NCBI GenBank assembly: GCA_035571835.1 | Contig: DATNBU010000011.1 | Location: 1-64,000, forward strand | Length of the DNA stretch: 64,000 nt | Source: Candidatus Limnocylindrales bacterium | Lineage (GTDB): Bacteria > Desulfobacterota > Binatia > UBA1149 > CAITLU01 | Direction of reading: 5' to 3' | Shown: positions 34,221-42,336 of the stretch, piece by piece | Layout of the letters: the number at the start of each line of letters is the position of its first letter | Position numbering within the stretch: position 1 is the first letter of the stretch | The notes under the pieces: model-generated | The model's input: only the letters and a program-made list of their open reading frames with translations | Databases searched by the model: none | What the model was told of the DNA's origin: nothing | Translations under genes and position numbers: made by a program

Positions 34221-35351
34221 ATGCGAACTGCCGTTACAAAGATGCTGGGAATCGACTTCCCGATCTTCGCGTTCACGCACTGCCGCGACGTCGTCGCTGC
34301 AGTATCCAATGCCGGCGGTCTCGGCGTGCTCGGAGCCGTTGCGCATACCCCCGAGCAACTCGACATCGATCTCAAGTGGATTCGCGAGCAGGTCAAAGGC
34401 CGACCGTTCGGCGTCGACCTGCTGATCCCGAGCAAGTATGCCGGCGCAAGCGAAGGCGGCTTCGACGCCGCATCGCTGAAATCGATGGTGCCGGACGAGC
34501 ACCGCGAGTGGCTCGAGCGCCTGCTCGAGCGCTACGACATTCCCGGTCTTCCCGAGCCGGCGAGCGGCGAGCGCGGCATGGCGCGCATGCGTGTCGATCC
34601 GAAAAGCATGGGCCCACTGATCGACGTGTCGTTCGACAACAAGGTTTCATTCCTCGCCTCTGCGCTCGGCAGCCCGCCGCGATGGCTCGTCGACCGCTGC
34701 CACGAAGCCGGAGTGCCGGTTGCTGCGCTGGCCGGGCGTCTCGACCATGCGATCGCTCACAAGGAAGCCGGCGTCGACATCATCATCGCGCAGGGAACCG
34801 AAGGCGGAGGCCACACCGGCGAGATCGCGACGATGGTGCTGATTCCGCAGGTCGTCGATGCGGTTGCGCCGGTGCCGGTGCTCGCGGCCGGCGGGATCGC
34901 CAACGGCAGGCAGATGGCTGCCGCAATGGCGCTCGGCGCCGAAGGCGTCTGGTGCGGCTCGGTATGGCTGACGACCAACGAAGCCGAGACGTCGCCGGTG
35001 ATCCGGCAGAAGTTTCTCGCGGCAACCTCGGCCGACACGCTTCGTTCGAAGTCGCTCACCGGAAAGCCCGCGCGCATGCTTCGCAGCGCATGGACCGATG
35101 CGTGGCAGGATCCCGATGCGCCGCAGCCGCTGCCGATGCCGCTTCAGAGCATGCTGATCGGCGAGGCGCAGCGCCGCATCCATCGCATCGCGCACAAGGA
35201 AGGAAGCGGCGCGCAGCAGCTCGCGACGTACTTCGTCGGCCAGGTCGTCGGGCAGATGAATACGCCGATGCCGGCCCGGCGCGTCGTCTCGGAGATGGTC
35301 GAAGAGTTCGTGACCGCGATGGAGCGCATGAACTCTCTCGTCGAGGATTGA
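34221..35351 (+). CDS. nitronate monooxygenase (2-nitropropane dioxygenase family)
   Basis: 376 residues from ATG 34221. FMN TIM-barrel: MLGIDFPIFAFTHCRDVVAAVSNAGGLGVLGA at the N-terminus, KEAGVDIIIAQGTEGGGHTGEIATMVLIPQ with the catalytic-type His, VPVLAAGGIANGRQMAAAMALGAEGVWCGSVW (phosphate site of FMN). Oxidises alkyl nitronates or related acidic carbanion substrates with O2. Followed 125 bases later by another flavin enzyme gene (LLM), with a long inverted repeat between. A longer frame starting upstream overlaps the ERG4-like gene and is rejected. Confidence 0.93.
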   Translation: MRTAVTKMLGIDFPIFAFTHCRDVVAAVSNAGGLGVLGAVAHTPEQLDIDLKWIREQVKGRPFGVDLLIPSKYAGASEGGFDAASLKSMVPDEHREWLERLLERYDIPGLPEPASGERGMARMRVDPKSMGPLIDVSFDNKVSFLASALGSPPRWLVDRCHEAGVPVAALAGRLDHAIAHKEAGVDIIIAQGTEGGGHTGEIATMVLIPQVVDAVAPVPVLAAGGIANGRQMAAAMALGAEGVWCGSVWLTTNEAETSPVIRQKFLAATSADTLRSKSLTGKPARMLRSAWTDAWQDPDAPQPLPMPLQSMLIGEAQRRIHRIAHKEGSGAQQLATYFVGQVVGQMNTPMPARRVVSEMVEEFVTAMERMNSLVED

Positions 35352-35366
35352 ATTCGCTCGAGCGAC

Positions 35367-35451
35367 GCGCGCCGGGGGCGGGGGCATGCGCGTACGCTTC
35401 GATTCGCTTCGCTCATAGGCGCGTCCGCGCACGCCCTCGCCCCCGGCGCGC
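35367..35451. repeat. long imperfect inverted repeat between two flavoenzyme genes
   Basis: GCGCGCCGGGGGCG (35367-35380) pairs perfectly with CGCCCCCGGCGCGC (35438-35451); inside, GGGCATGCGCG (35382-35392) pairs with CGCGCACGCCC (35426-35436) with one mismatch. Together they can form a ~25-bp stem with a ~33-base apical loop. No U-tract follows in either direction, so it is not a standard terminator; a REP-like element or mRNA-processing structure is possible. Confidence 0.7.
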
Positions 35452-35476
35452 TGCGTAGTTGCTTGATGGAGGGATT

Positions 35477-36535
35477 GTGAACTACGGCGTACTTCAGATT
35501 TTTCAGAATTATGAGAGCCGCGATGCGGACGAAGTCGTCTGGCAGCAGGAGACCGAGATGGCGCTCGAGGCGGAGAAGCTCGGGTTTCATTCGGTGTGGG
35601 TCGTCGAGCATCACTTCCGCGACTACGCGGCGTGTCCCGACAATCTCCAGTACCTGGCGTGGCTCGCGGCCAAGACGAGCCGCATCCGTCTTGCGACCGG
35701 CGCGGTCATTCTTCCGTGGAACGATCCGCTGCGCGTCGCCGAGAAGCTCTCGGTGCTCGACCATTTGAGCGGCGGGCGCGCGATCTTCGGAATGGGCCGG
35801 GGCCTCGCGCGCTGCGAATACCTCGGCTTCAACATCGAGATGGACACGTCGCGCGGACGCTTCGACGAAGCGGCCGACAGCGTGCTGAGCGCGCTCGACA
35901 CCGGCATCTTCGAAAGCAAAGGCCCGTGGTTCACGCGTGAGCCTACCGAGATCCGGCCGCGCCCGCGCGCCGGGTTTCGCGATCGGGTCTGGTGCATCGC
36001 GATGTCACCGGATTCGGTCGAGGCCGCGGCGCGCATCGGCACCGGCATGGCGATGTTCTCGCAGGCGTCGTGGGACAGCGCGCGCGAGTCGGTCGGCCGC
36101 TACCGCACGCTGTTTCGCGAGCAGCACGCCGGCAAGCCGATTCCTCCCGTCGTCACCGCCGACATGATCGTCTGCGACGACGATCCCGAGCGCGCGAAAG
36201 ACATGGCGCGCAAACACATCGGCGGCTACCTCGTCACGGTCTTCAATCATTACGAGCTGATGAGCGATCATCTGAAGAACGCGAAAGGCTACGAGCTCTA
36301 CGGCAGCGCCGTCGACATGCTGCGCGCCATCGGGCTCGAGCACGTCGTCGAGAGCTACATCGACGTCCAGGCGTGGGGCACGCCCGAGATGGTCGCAGAC
36401 AAGCTTCGCGCGCGCGGCGAGAAGATCGGCGACTATTTCTTCAACGCGTGTTTCCGTTTCGCCGGCGTTCCGCACGACTACGCGATGCGCAGCATGCGGA
36501 TGTTCGCGGACAAGGTGATGCCGGCGCTCGCATAA
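35477..36535 (+). CDS. LLM-class flavin-dependent oxidoreductase
   Basis: 352 residues from a GTG at 35477 with GGAGGG just upstream; an in-frame TTG at 35459 is less likely. Bacterial luciferase-like TIM barrel: EMALEAEKLGFHSVWVVEHHFRDYAACPDNLQYLAWLAAKTSRIRLATGAVILPWNDPLRVAEKLSVLDHLSGGRAIFGMGRG at the N-terminus in successive motifs, and WGTPEMVADKLRARGEKIGDYFF near the end. Uses reduced flavin and O2 on an unknown substrate (a monooxygenase). Followed after 4 bases by a small NTF2-like gene and probably co-transcribed with it. Confidence 0.92.
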   Translation: MNYGVLQIFQNYESRDADEVVWQQETEMALEAEKLGFHSVWVVEHHFRDYAACPDNLQYLAWLAAKTSRIRLATGAVILPWNDPLRVAEKLSVLDHLSGGRAIFGMGRGLARCEYLGFNIEMDTSRGRFDEAADSVLSALDTGIFESKGPWFTREPTEIRPRPRAGFRDRVWCIAMSPDSVEAAARIGTGMAMFSQASWDSARESVGRYRTLFREQHAGKPIPPVVTADMIVCDDDPERAKDMARKHIGGYLVTVFNHYELMSDHLKNAKGYELYGSAVDMLRAIGLEHVVESYIDVQAWGTPEMVADKLRARGEKIGDYFFNACFRFAGVPHDYAMRSMRMFADKVMPALA

Positions 36536-36539
36536 CGTC

Positions 36540-37001
36540 ATGGACATCAAGGATCCGGAAATACTCGGGCTCATTGAGGAGCTCGACCGCGCGCGTGAAT
36601 CGTGGATTCACGGAAGAACCGAGAAGCCGGGCACCGACGTCATGGTGCAGGGCGCCGACATGACGATCTTCGGTCCGTTCGGCGGCGAGCTCGTGAGCAA
36701 CAGTCCGGAGCTCGAGCGGCGGCAGGAAGCGATCTCGGCGAAATTCCGCGGCGGAACCGGGAGATCGGAAGTCGCGAGCGTGATGCGCGAAGGCAACCTC
36801 GTCGTGATCGTGCTCCTCGAGCGCAACACGGTGCTGTTCGAAGGAAAGACCGAGCCGCAACCGTTCGTGCTGCGCACGACGCAGGTGTTTCGAAAGGACG
36901 GTGAACGCTGGCTGCGCCTGCACCGACATGCCGATCCACTGATCGACCGGCGTTCGTTCGAGACGACGCTCGAGATCGCGGCCGGAAAGCTCGGCGGCTG
37001 A
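36540..37001 (+). CDS. NTF2-like (DUF4440/ketosteroid isomerase-like) protein
   Basis: 153 residues, 4 bases after the LLM gene. Pattern: N-terminal helix (LIEELDRARESWIHG), strand-loop with MTIFGPFGGE, helix ERRQEAISAKF, then strands VASVMREGNLVVIVLLERNTVLF and WLRLHRHADPLIDRRSF typical of DUF4440-type cone-fold proteins in which the last strand reads WRxxHRHADPL. Likely a small-molecule binding or isomerase/hydrolase-type protein helping the upstream monooxygenase; activity unproven. Confidence 0.82.
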   Translation: MDIKDPEILGLIEELDRARESWIHGRTEKPGTDVMVQGADMTIFGPFGGELVSNSPELERRQEAISAKFRGGTGRSEVASVMREGNLVVIVLLERNTVLFEGKTEPQPFVLRTTQVFRKDGERWLRLHRHADPLIDRRSFETTLEIAAGKLGG

Positions 37002-37078
37002 GCGTAGCCTTAGCCGCTGATTCGCATCCTGCTGTTGCCGCGGGCCGGTCGTATCGGAAATCCGCGGCTATACCGTGT

Positions 37079-37732
37079 TTACTGCACTTCGAGCGTCGAG
37101 AGCTCTCCGCCGTAGATGGCGTAACGGACGGTCATGTTTTCGTCGATGCAGCTCGAATAGAGATCGAGGTCACCTTGGAAAGCGAGATGCAAAGTCGCGA
37201 CCTGATCGACGAACGCGCCGGTGTCGATCGGATCGGTGACGATCGTCATCGTATCGGTTCCGTCATCGTACGAAGCGCTGGCCACGGTGGCTTTGCTTGT
37301 CGCCACTGTCATCCGGTTTCCAGCCGGGTTCAGGCCGACCCAGCGAATCTTGATCTTTCCTTTGTCCAGCGTCGAAGCGCTGCTGAAGAACGACGCGCAG
37401 GTTGCTTCGCGCAGCTTGCCGGTGAGCCGGAACGAAACCTCGGTGATGGGCGCGGAGCCCCCGGTTATGCCCGAGTTATCGCAACTGCTTTGCGTGTCGG
37501 TCACCCGTGCCGTCTGCGTCTTCGGAATTCCCGTGAGGCCCGGGTGAAACTCGAATCCGGTATATGGCCACGAATGCTCGTCGCCGCTTGCGATGGAGCA
37601 CGAGATCGTCCCGGTCGGCTGATCGGCACTGGCGACGGTCGCCGGCGCCGCGCAGAGAAGCACCGCCAGAACCATGGCTCCGAACGATGTAGTGGTACGG
37701 GTAACAGTCCGATCGCAGCGACGGTTTGTCAT
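37079..37732 (-). CDS. exported protein of unknown function
   Basis: 217 residues. A long basic N-terminus precedes a hydrophobic core (FGAMVLAVLLCAAPATVASA), a signal peptide. The mature part is beta-rich with paired Cys (GTISCSIASG.. TQSSCDNSG, ATCASFFSSASTLDKGKIKIRWVGLNP, SSCIDENMTVRYAIYGGE). The segment LRG/LTGKLREATC.. KGKIKIRW recurs, to my knowledge, in uncharacterised exported proteins of deltaproteobacteria-like genomes. No enzymatic motif. Monocistronic. Confidence 0.7.
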   Translation of the reverse strand: MTNRRCDRTVTRTTTSFGAMVLAVLLCAAPATVASADQPTGTISCSIASGDEHSWPYTGFEFHPGLTGIPKTQTARVTDTQSSCDNSGITGGSAPITEVSFRLTGKLREATCASFFSSASTLDKGKIKIRWVGLNPAGNRMTVATSKATVASASYDDGTDTMTIVTDPIDTGAFVDQVATLHLAFQGDLDLYSSCIDENMTVRYAIYGGELSTLEVQ

Positions 37733-37853
37733 GGAAGCCCTCCTGAAGGCCGCGGGTCTCGTCTCCCTTAGAGGGTTGCCACCCAGTGTGTCAAGGGACG
37801 AATCGCTCGCGGGCTACTTACTTCGCGTCACTCGCGAGTGCCGAATCACCGCG

Positions 37854-38894
37854 TCAGCTCCTGATGCGGATCTTGTAGTTGCCGCGCGCCTGGTCGTATT
37901 CGAGCGTGACGAGGCTACGGGCCTCGGCGTCTTTCAGCATCTCGACGAAGCTCGCGTAGCCGTAGTGCTCTTCGCGAAAGTCGGGATGCACGCGTCGCAG
38001 CGTCTGTTTCACGAGCGAGCCCCAGACCGGATCGTAATCCTGCGACAGCGACGTGACGATCTCGAGCAGCTTGTCGATGCCTTCGGCCCTGTTGTCGTGA
38101 GCCGCTTCGGTCGTCGTCGTCTCCGTCTCGGGCTCGACGGGAGTGTCGGTCACCGCCTCGGCCTCCGCGTCCACGGACTTCTTCGAGCGCCGCCCGCGCG
38201 CCGTGCGCGTGGACGTGGCCTTTGTCGAAGCTTTCGTCGTGCGCGAACGTTTCGCCGGTTTTGCTTCGACGACCGGCTCAGCCGCCGCTTCGACGACGAC
38301 CTCCGCCAGCGGCGCTGCGCTTTCCTTGGCGACCGGCGCAGTCTTTGTCGAAGCGCGGCCGCGCGTGCGCGCTCCGGTAGAGCGCGACGCGCGCCGTGCC
38401 GACGCGACCGTGCGGATCTTGTCGGCGGTCTGCACGAGATCGTCATAGTAGATGAACTCGTCGCAGCTCGAGACCAGAAGCTCCGACGTCGAGCTTCGCA
38501 CGCCGCAGCCGATCACGCGCTTGTTGTTCTCCTTGAGCTTGTTGACGAGCGGCGAGAAGTCGCTGTCGCCGGTCAGCAGCGCGAACACGTCGATGTGGTC
38601 TTTCGAGTAACAGAGGTCGAGCGCATCGACGACCATGCGGATGTCGGCAGAGTTCTTGCCCGTCAGCTTGTTCGAGGGGATGTCGATCATCTCGATTCCC
38701 TGCGAGTGGAAGCCGCGCACGGCGCCGCGATAGCGGTTCCAGTCGCAGTACGCGCGCTTGAAGACGAGGCGGCCTTTTTCGAGAAGCCGCTTGTGGACGA
38801 GATCGATGCGGAACTCGCCTTCGTGCATGTCGCGCGAGCCGATCGCGAGGTTCTCGAAGTCGACGAAGACGGCAATCAGGGATTCTTCAGCCAT
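37854..38894 (-). CDS. NYN-domain RNase-like protein with C-terminal OST-HTH/LOTUS-like domain
   Basis: 346 residues. N-terminal NYN (LabA/PIN-like) domain, about 1-155: AVFVDFENLAIGS, KRAYCDWNRYRGAVRGFHSQGIEMIDIP, NSADIRMVVDALDLCYSK, VFALLTGDSDFSPLVNKLKENNKRVIGCG, containing the acidic metal-binding residues. An Ala/Lys/Thr/Glu-rich disordered linker (about 160-265) joins a winged-helix OST-HTH/LOTUS-like end (WGSLVKQTLRRVHPDFREEHYGYASFVEMLKDAE). NYN-LOTUS proteins are considered RNA-binding nucleases or RNA adaptors. Start at 38894 or an ATG four codons upstream. Confidence 0.88.
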   Translation of the reverse strand: MAEESLIAVFVDFENLAIGSRDMHEGEFRIDLVHKRLLEKGRLVFKRAYCDWNRYRGAVRGFHSQGIEMIDIPSNKLTGKNSADIRMVVDALDLCYSKDHIDVFALLTGDSDFSPLVNKLKENNKRVIGCGVRSSTSELLVSSCDEFIYYDDLVQTADKIRTVASARRASRSTGARTRGRASTKTAPVAKESAAPLAEVVVEAAAEPVVEAKPAKRSRTTKASTKATSTRTARGRRSKKSVDAEAEAVTDTPVEPETETTTTEAAHDNRAEGIDKLLEIVTSLSQDYDPVWGSLVKQTLRRVHPDFREEHYGYASFVEMLKDAEARSLVTLEYDQARGNYKIRIRS

Positions 38895-39091
38895 GCGCCG
38901 CACCATAGGCCTCACGGCGGCCGGAACGAATCGATTCCCGTGCACGGACGCGGTCATCGGCCTGGAGAAACGGCAGACGATCCGCCTCGCACGCTTTCCG
39001 GGGCTCCGGGCGCGAGTCGTTCGCGTCTGTTTATGCTGCAGTCTTGACCTCCGCGGACCCTGCATGATAGCCGCCGCAGAGGGGATCGATC

Positions 39092-41788
39092 ATGAGACGA
39101 ATCCTGTCCGCAGTTGCCGGAGGTGTTCTGACGATTGTCCCGGTTACACGAGGCTACGCGCAATACGTCGCCGTTCCGAGCTTTCCCGCGGGATCGCCGA
39201 CGTTCTGCACGTGGCTCCAGGAGATCGATGTCGCGCCGGGCAGCGACGGCGGCTTCACTGTGGTCTGGGGAGAATTCAACAACACGCTCGGATCCTCGAA
39301 CGCGATCGTCACGCATCGCTTCTCTCGCGACGGCGTCGCCGAGGCTCCTCCCGTGCGGATCGATACCAGCGGCTGGGGACTTTACCCGACGATCACCGCG
39401 GACGCGGGAGGCGGTTTCATCGGCGCGTGGATGTACTCGCACGACGGCTCGCCGCGCGCGCTGTACTCGCGACGTTTGAGTGCAGCCGGCGTCGGCGTCG
39501 GTGGTGAAGGTCGCATCGACACGCTGAACACCGGTCCGATGATCGCGCATTCGGTCGCCTATCGCGATGCCGGGCCGGTTTATCTGTGGAAGCAGAACGG
39601 GCTGTTCATCCGCGCGTACGACAACTTCGGAAACGCGTTGTCGTCGGCGATCGCCGTTACGAGCAACTCGCCTTCGTTCGAGACCGGGATCGCAGCGCTC
39701 CCTGGTGGCGGCTTCATCGTGACGTGGAGCAACATGTGGATGACCGAGTGGAGCTGGGCGCGCATCTATAATGCGGATCTTACGCCGGCGACCGCCGAAT
39801 TTTCTGTCGATGTGCCCGGCCTCGTCGACAACGTCATCGCGAGCAGCACCGGTGAAATCACTTTCGTCGGGCACGCGTGGAACGATGGCGGGCCGGCGGG
39901 ATCTCACTCGGAAGCATGGTTCCGCAAATTTTCTTCCAGCGGATCACCGCTCGGCGACAGAGTGATCGCCAGAACCGCGCCCGACGGCTACTACCTCGAA
40001 GTAGACGCCGACTACGATTCGCGCGGCAATCTGCTGCTGGTCTGGACCGAATACGACACGACGAACGAGGTCTTCCTGCCGGCGCGCGCCCGTGCGTACG
40101 ACGCGTCGAATTCTCCGCTTGGCCCCGATTTCATCGTTGCCGACGCACGCGCCGATTCGATCCGTACGGCGGCGCTCAGCGACGGCTGCTTCGCGAACGC
40201 GTGGTACGGAAACGCAAGGGCGTACGCGAACGTCGTGTGCCTGTGCGGCGGCGAGAACAGCTCGTGCGGCGACGGCAACGTGGATGCGCAGTGCGAAGCG
40301 TGCGACGACGGCAACACGACCGACGGCGATGGCTGCGATTCCAACTGTACGTTACCGGCATGCGGCAATGGCGTGGTCTCGCCGGGAGAAGGCTGCGACG
40401 ACGGCAATCGTGCCGACAGCGATGGCTGCGATTCGAACTGCACGCCGACTGCGTGCGGCAACGGCGTGCGTGCCGGCGCTGAGCAGTGCGACGACGGCAA
40501 TCTGGTCGACGACGACGGTTGCGACGCGAACTGCCGTCCAAGCGGTTGCGGCAACGGGACGGCCGGCGCCGGCGAAGCGTGCGACGACGGTGATCAGGCG
40601 AGCGGCGACGGGTGCGATGCCAACTGCACGGTCTCGCGCTGCGGCAACGGAATCGCCGCCGGCGGCGAGGCCTGCGACGACGGAAACGAAACCTCCGGCG
40701 ACGGCTGCGACACCAACTGCACGCTTTCCGCGTGTGGAAACGGCATCGCGGTCGGCGAGGAAGAGTGCGACGACGCGAACCGCACGAGCGGCGACGGCTG
40801 CGACAAGAACTGCCTGATCGAGTTCTGCGGCAACGGCCGCCGCGAAGCGAACGAGCAGTGCGACAGCGGCGGTGCGCCCGAAGGCGAAGACGCCGGATGC
40901 AATCCGGATTGCACGCTGCGCGCCGTGCACGACAGTGTCGTATTCGCGGTCGATCCGATCGAGCTGTCGATCCCCGTCGGAAACTCTCCGTTCCCGTCGA
41001 ACGTCGTCGTGCAGGTTCAGAACGCGGACGTGACTCCCGAGCGCGAGTCGCCCGGACACACGATTCGCCTGACGGCGTCCGACGGGGATTGTCCGCCGGG
41101 AACCGCCGGCCAGCCGGATTTCGATCGCGGCGTGGCGGGCGTGCAGGATACGACCGTAGTCGAGGGAGGCGTGCCGTCGACTGCGATCGCGGAAGTCACG
41201 GTTTCACGCGACGCATTCACGCCGTTCGACCACAAGATCCCGACGCGCTGCACGCTGTGGTTCACAGCCGAGGAAGCGAGCGGCGCATCCGACGATCCGA
41301 CGCCCGACAACAACGTTGCGTCGGTGCATCTCGACGTGACCGACACCGATGACCCCGTGCACTCGGACGAAGACGAGTTCTTCATCGACAGCATGGACCC
41401 GATCACGATCAAGATTCCGAACGGGCAGACCGTCGTCACCAAACAGATCAAGCCGGTCGTGCGCCGGTCGCGCGATCTTCCGGACACCGCCGGCGATCTC
41501 GAGGTGACCGTGAGCGTGAGCGACGGCGACTGCCCGCCGGGGACCGTCGGCTACATCGACTTCGACAAGCGGCTTGCCGGGCATCAGTCGCGGATGATGC
41601 TGCGCCGCGGACGGCGTGCGAAAGGAACGCTCGGCCTCGTCGTTCGCGCGGAGGTGTTCGACAGTCCGAGCGACGAGTCTCCGCGGCGGTGCACGGCGCT
41701 GATCACGGCGAACGGGTATGGAGATTCGGATCCGTCGAACAACACCACGCGGCTGGTGATTGATGTGGTGGATCGGAACGATTTCTAG
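39092..41788 (+). CDS. exported protein with Myxococcus-type Cys-rich repeats and duplicated C-terminal domain
   Basis: 898 residues. A signal peptide (ILSAVAGGVLTIVPVTRGYA) precedes a propeller-like N-terminal region (about 30-385) with repeated GGGFIxxW-type blades. Then seven tandem Cys-rich repeats (about 390-610) of consensus CGNG....GEaCDDGN...GDGCDxNC, the myxo_disulf/DUF4215 type. The last 285 residues are two copies of a ~135-residue domain, each with ASDGDCPPGTxGxxDFD or VSDGDCPPGTVGYIDFD, a Cys in RCT, and a D(D)PTPDNNxAS/DSDPSNNTTRLV ending, an Ig-like pattern. Likely surface or secreted. GAGGGG ribosome site before ATG 39092. Confidence 0.85.
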   Translation: MRRILSAVAGGVLTIVPVTRGYAQYVAVPSFPAGSPTFCTWLQEIDVAPGSDGGFTVVWGEFNNTLGSSNAIVTHRFSRDGVAEAPPVRIDTSGWGLYPTITADAGGGFIGAWMYSHDGSPRALYSRRLSAAGVGVGGEGRIDTLNTGPMIAHSVAYRDAGPVYLWKQNGLFIRAYDNFGNALSSAIAVTSNSPSFETGIAALPGGGFIVTWSNMWMTEWSWARIYNADLTPATAEFSVDVPGLVDNVIASSTGEITFVGHAWNDGGPAGSHSEAWFRKFSSSGSPLGDRVIARTAPDGYYLEVDADYDSRGNLLLVWTEYDTTNEVFLPARARAYDASNSPLGPDFIVADARADSIRTAALSDGCFANAWYGNARAYANVVCLCGGENSSCGDGNVDAQCEACDDGNTTDGDGCDSNCTLPACGNGVVSPGEGCDDGNRADSDGCDSNCTPTACGNGVRAGAEQCDDGNLVDDDGCDANCRPSGCGNGTAGAGEACDDGDQASGDGCDANCTVSRCGNGIAAGGEACDDGNETSGDGCDTNCTLSACGNGIAVGEEECDDANRTSGDGCDKNCLIEFCGNGRREANEQCDSGGAPEGEDAGCNPDCTLRAVHDSVVFAVDPIELSIPVGNSPFPSNVVVQVQNADVTPERESPGHTIRLTASDGDCPPGTAGQPDFDRGVAGVQDTTVVEGGVPSTAIAEVTVSRDAFTPFDHKIPTRCTLWFTAEEASGASDDPTPDNNVASVHLDVTDTDDPVHSDEDEFFIDSMDPITIKIPNGQTVVTKQIKPVVRRSRDLPDTAGDLEVTVSVSDGDCPPGTVGYIDFDKRLAGHQSRMMLRRGRRAKGTLGLVVRAEVFDSPSDESPRRCTALITANGYGDSDPSNNTTRLVIDVVDRNDF

Positions 41789-41853
41789 CCGCTCTCGCGG
41801 CGCGCATCACGACAGCCGCATTCCGGGCCGCGGTCTCGAGACGCCCGCGGCGT

Positions 41854-42066
41854 TCAGTCGCGTGCTTCGGCTCCGGACGGATGGGCGGCAACGTCGGAAA
41901 TGTTAAGGGTAAGAACTGCACGGGTTTCACCCGACGGCAGAACGAACTCGACTTCGACGCCATCCGGTTCGTAGACGAACACAATTGTCCCGTGATCGCC
42001 TGCCTTCAGACGGTGCTCCGGGATGTCTCGTCGCAAAACAACGATATCGAGTTCTCGGTATTTCAT
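41854..42066 (-). CDS. DUF4926 domain protein
   Basis: 70 residues, matching the whole DUF4926 family: MKYRELDIVVLRRDIPEHRLKAGDHGTIV, VYEPDGVEVEFVLPSGET, and the final strand VLTLNISDV. A small SH3-like beta-barrel protein of unknown function. Its ATG overlaps the TGA of a truncated DUF6883 frame (ATGA), the common neighbour of this family, so the pair was originally co-expressed. Confidence 0.85.
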   Translation of the reverse strand: MKYRELDIVVLRRDIPEHRLKAGDHGTIVFVYEPDGVEVEFVLPSGETRAVLTLNISDVAAHPSGAEARD

Positions 42067-42287
42067 GACGGTTCTCCCGGATATGCGCTAACCAATCGCG
42101 GGAAGTCTTCTCCTTTGAGTATGATCCAGACCGAGACGACCTCCCGAACGATTCCTGACGGTCCCCGAAGCGTACCACGGACTGCGTATTTCATTCCATA
42201 AACAGTCTCAGCTGCATCAACGGCCGGTCGAAGGCGCAGATGGCGCCTGAGATCGTCCGCGAGACGTTTCCAGTGATTGCGCGAATA
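42063..42287 (-). pseudogene. N-terminally truncated DUF6883 gene remnant
   Basis: After a TGA at 42288-42290 the frame is open for 74 codons without a proper early start: RNHWKRLADDLRRHL, VYGMKYAVRGTLRGPSG, VVSVWIILKGEDFPRLVSAYP, then TGA at 42063-42065. This is the C-terminal two-thirds of a DUF6883 protein (typical ~110 residues). The missing N-terminal third is not found upstream in any frame; the next gene ends at 42337. An internal ATG could still give a ~43-residue product. It overlaps the DUF4926 start by 4 bases, preserving the ancestral coupling. Confidence 0.65.
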
Positions 42288-42336
42288 TCATCATATCTTC
42301 CAGACAGGCACCGGAACGGGTGGCGACTTCTAATTG

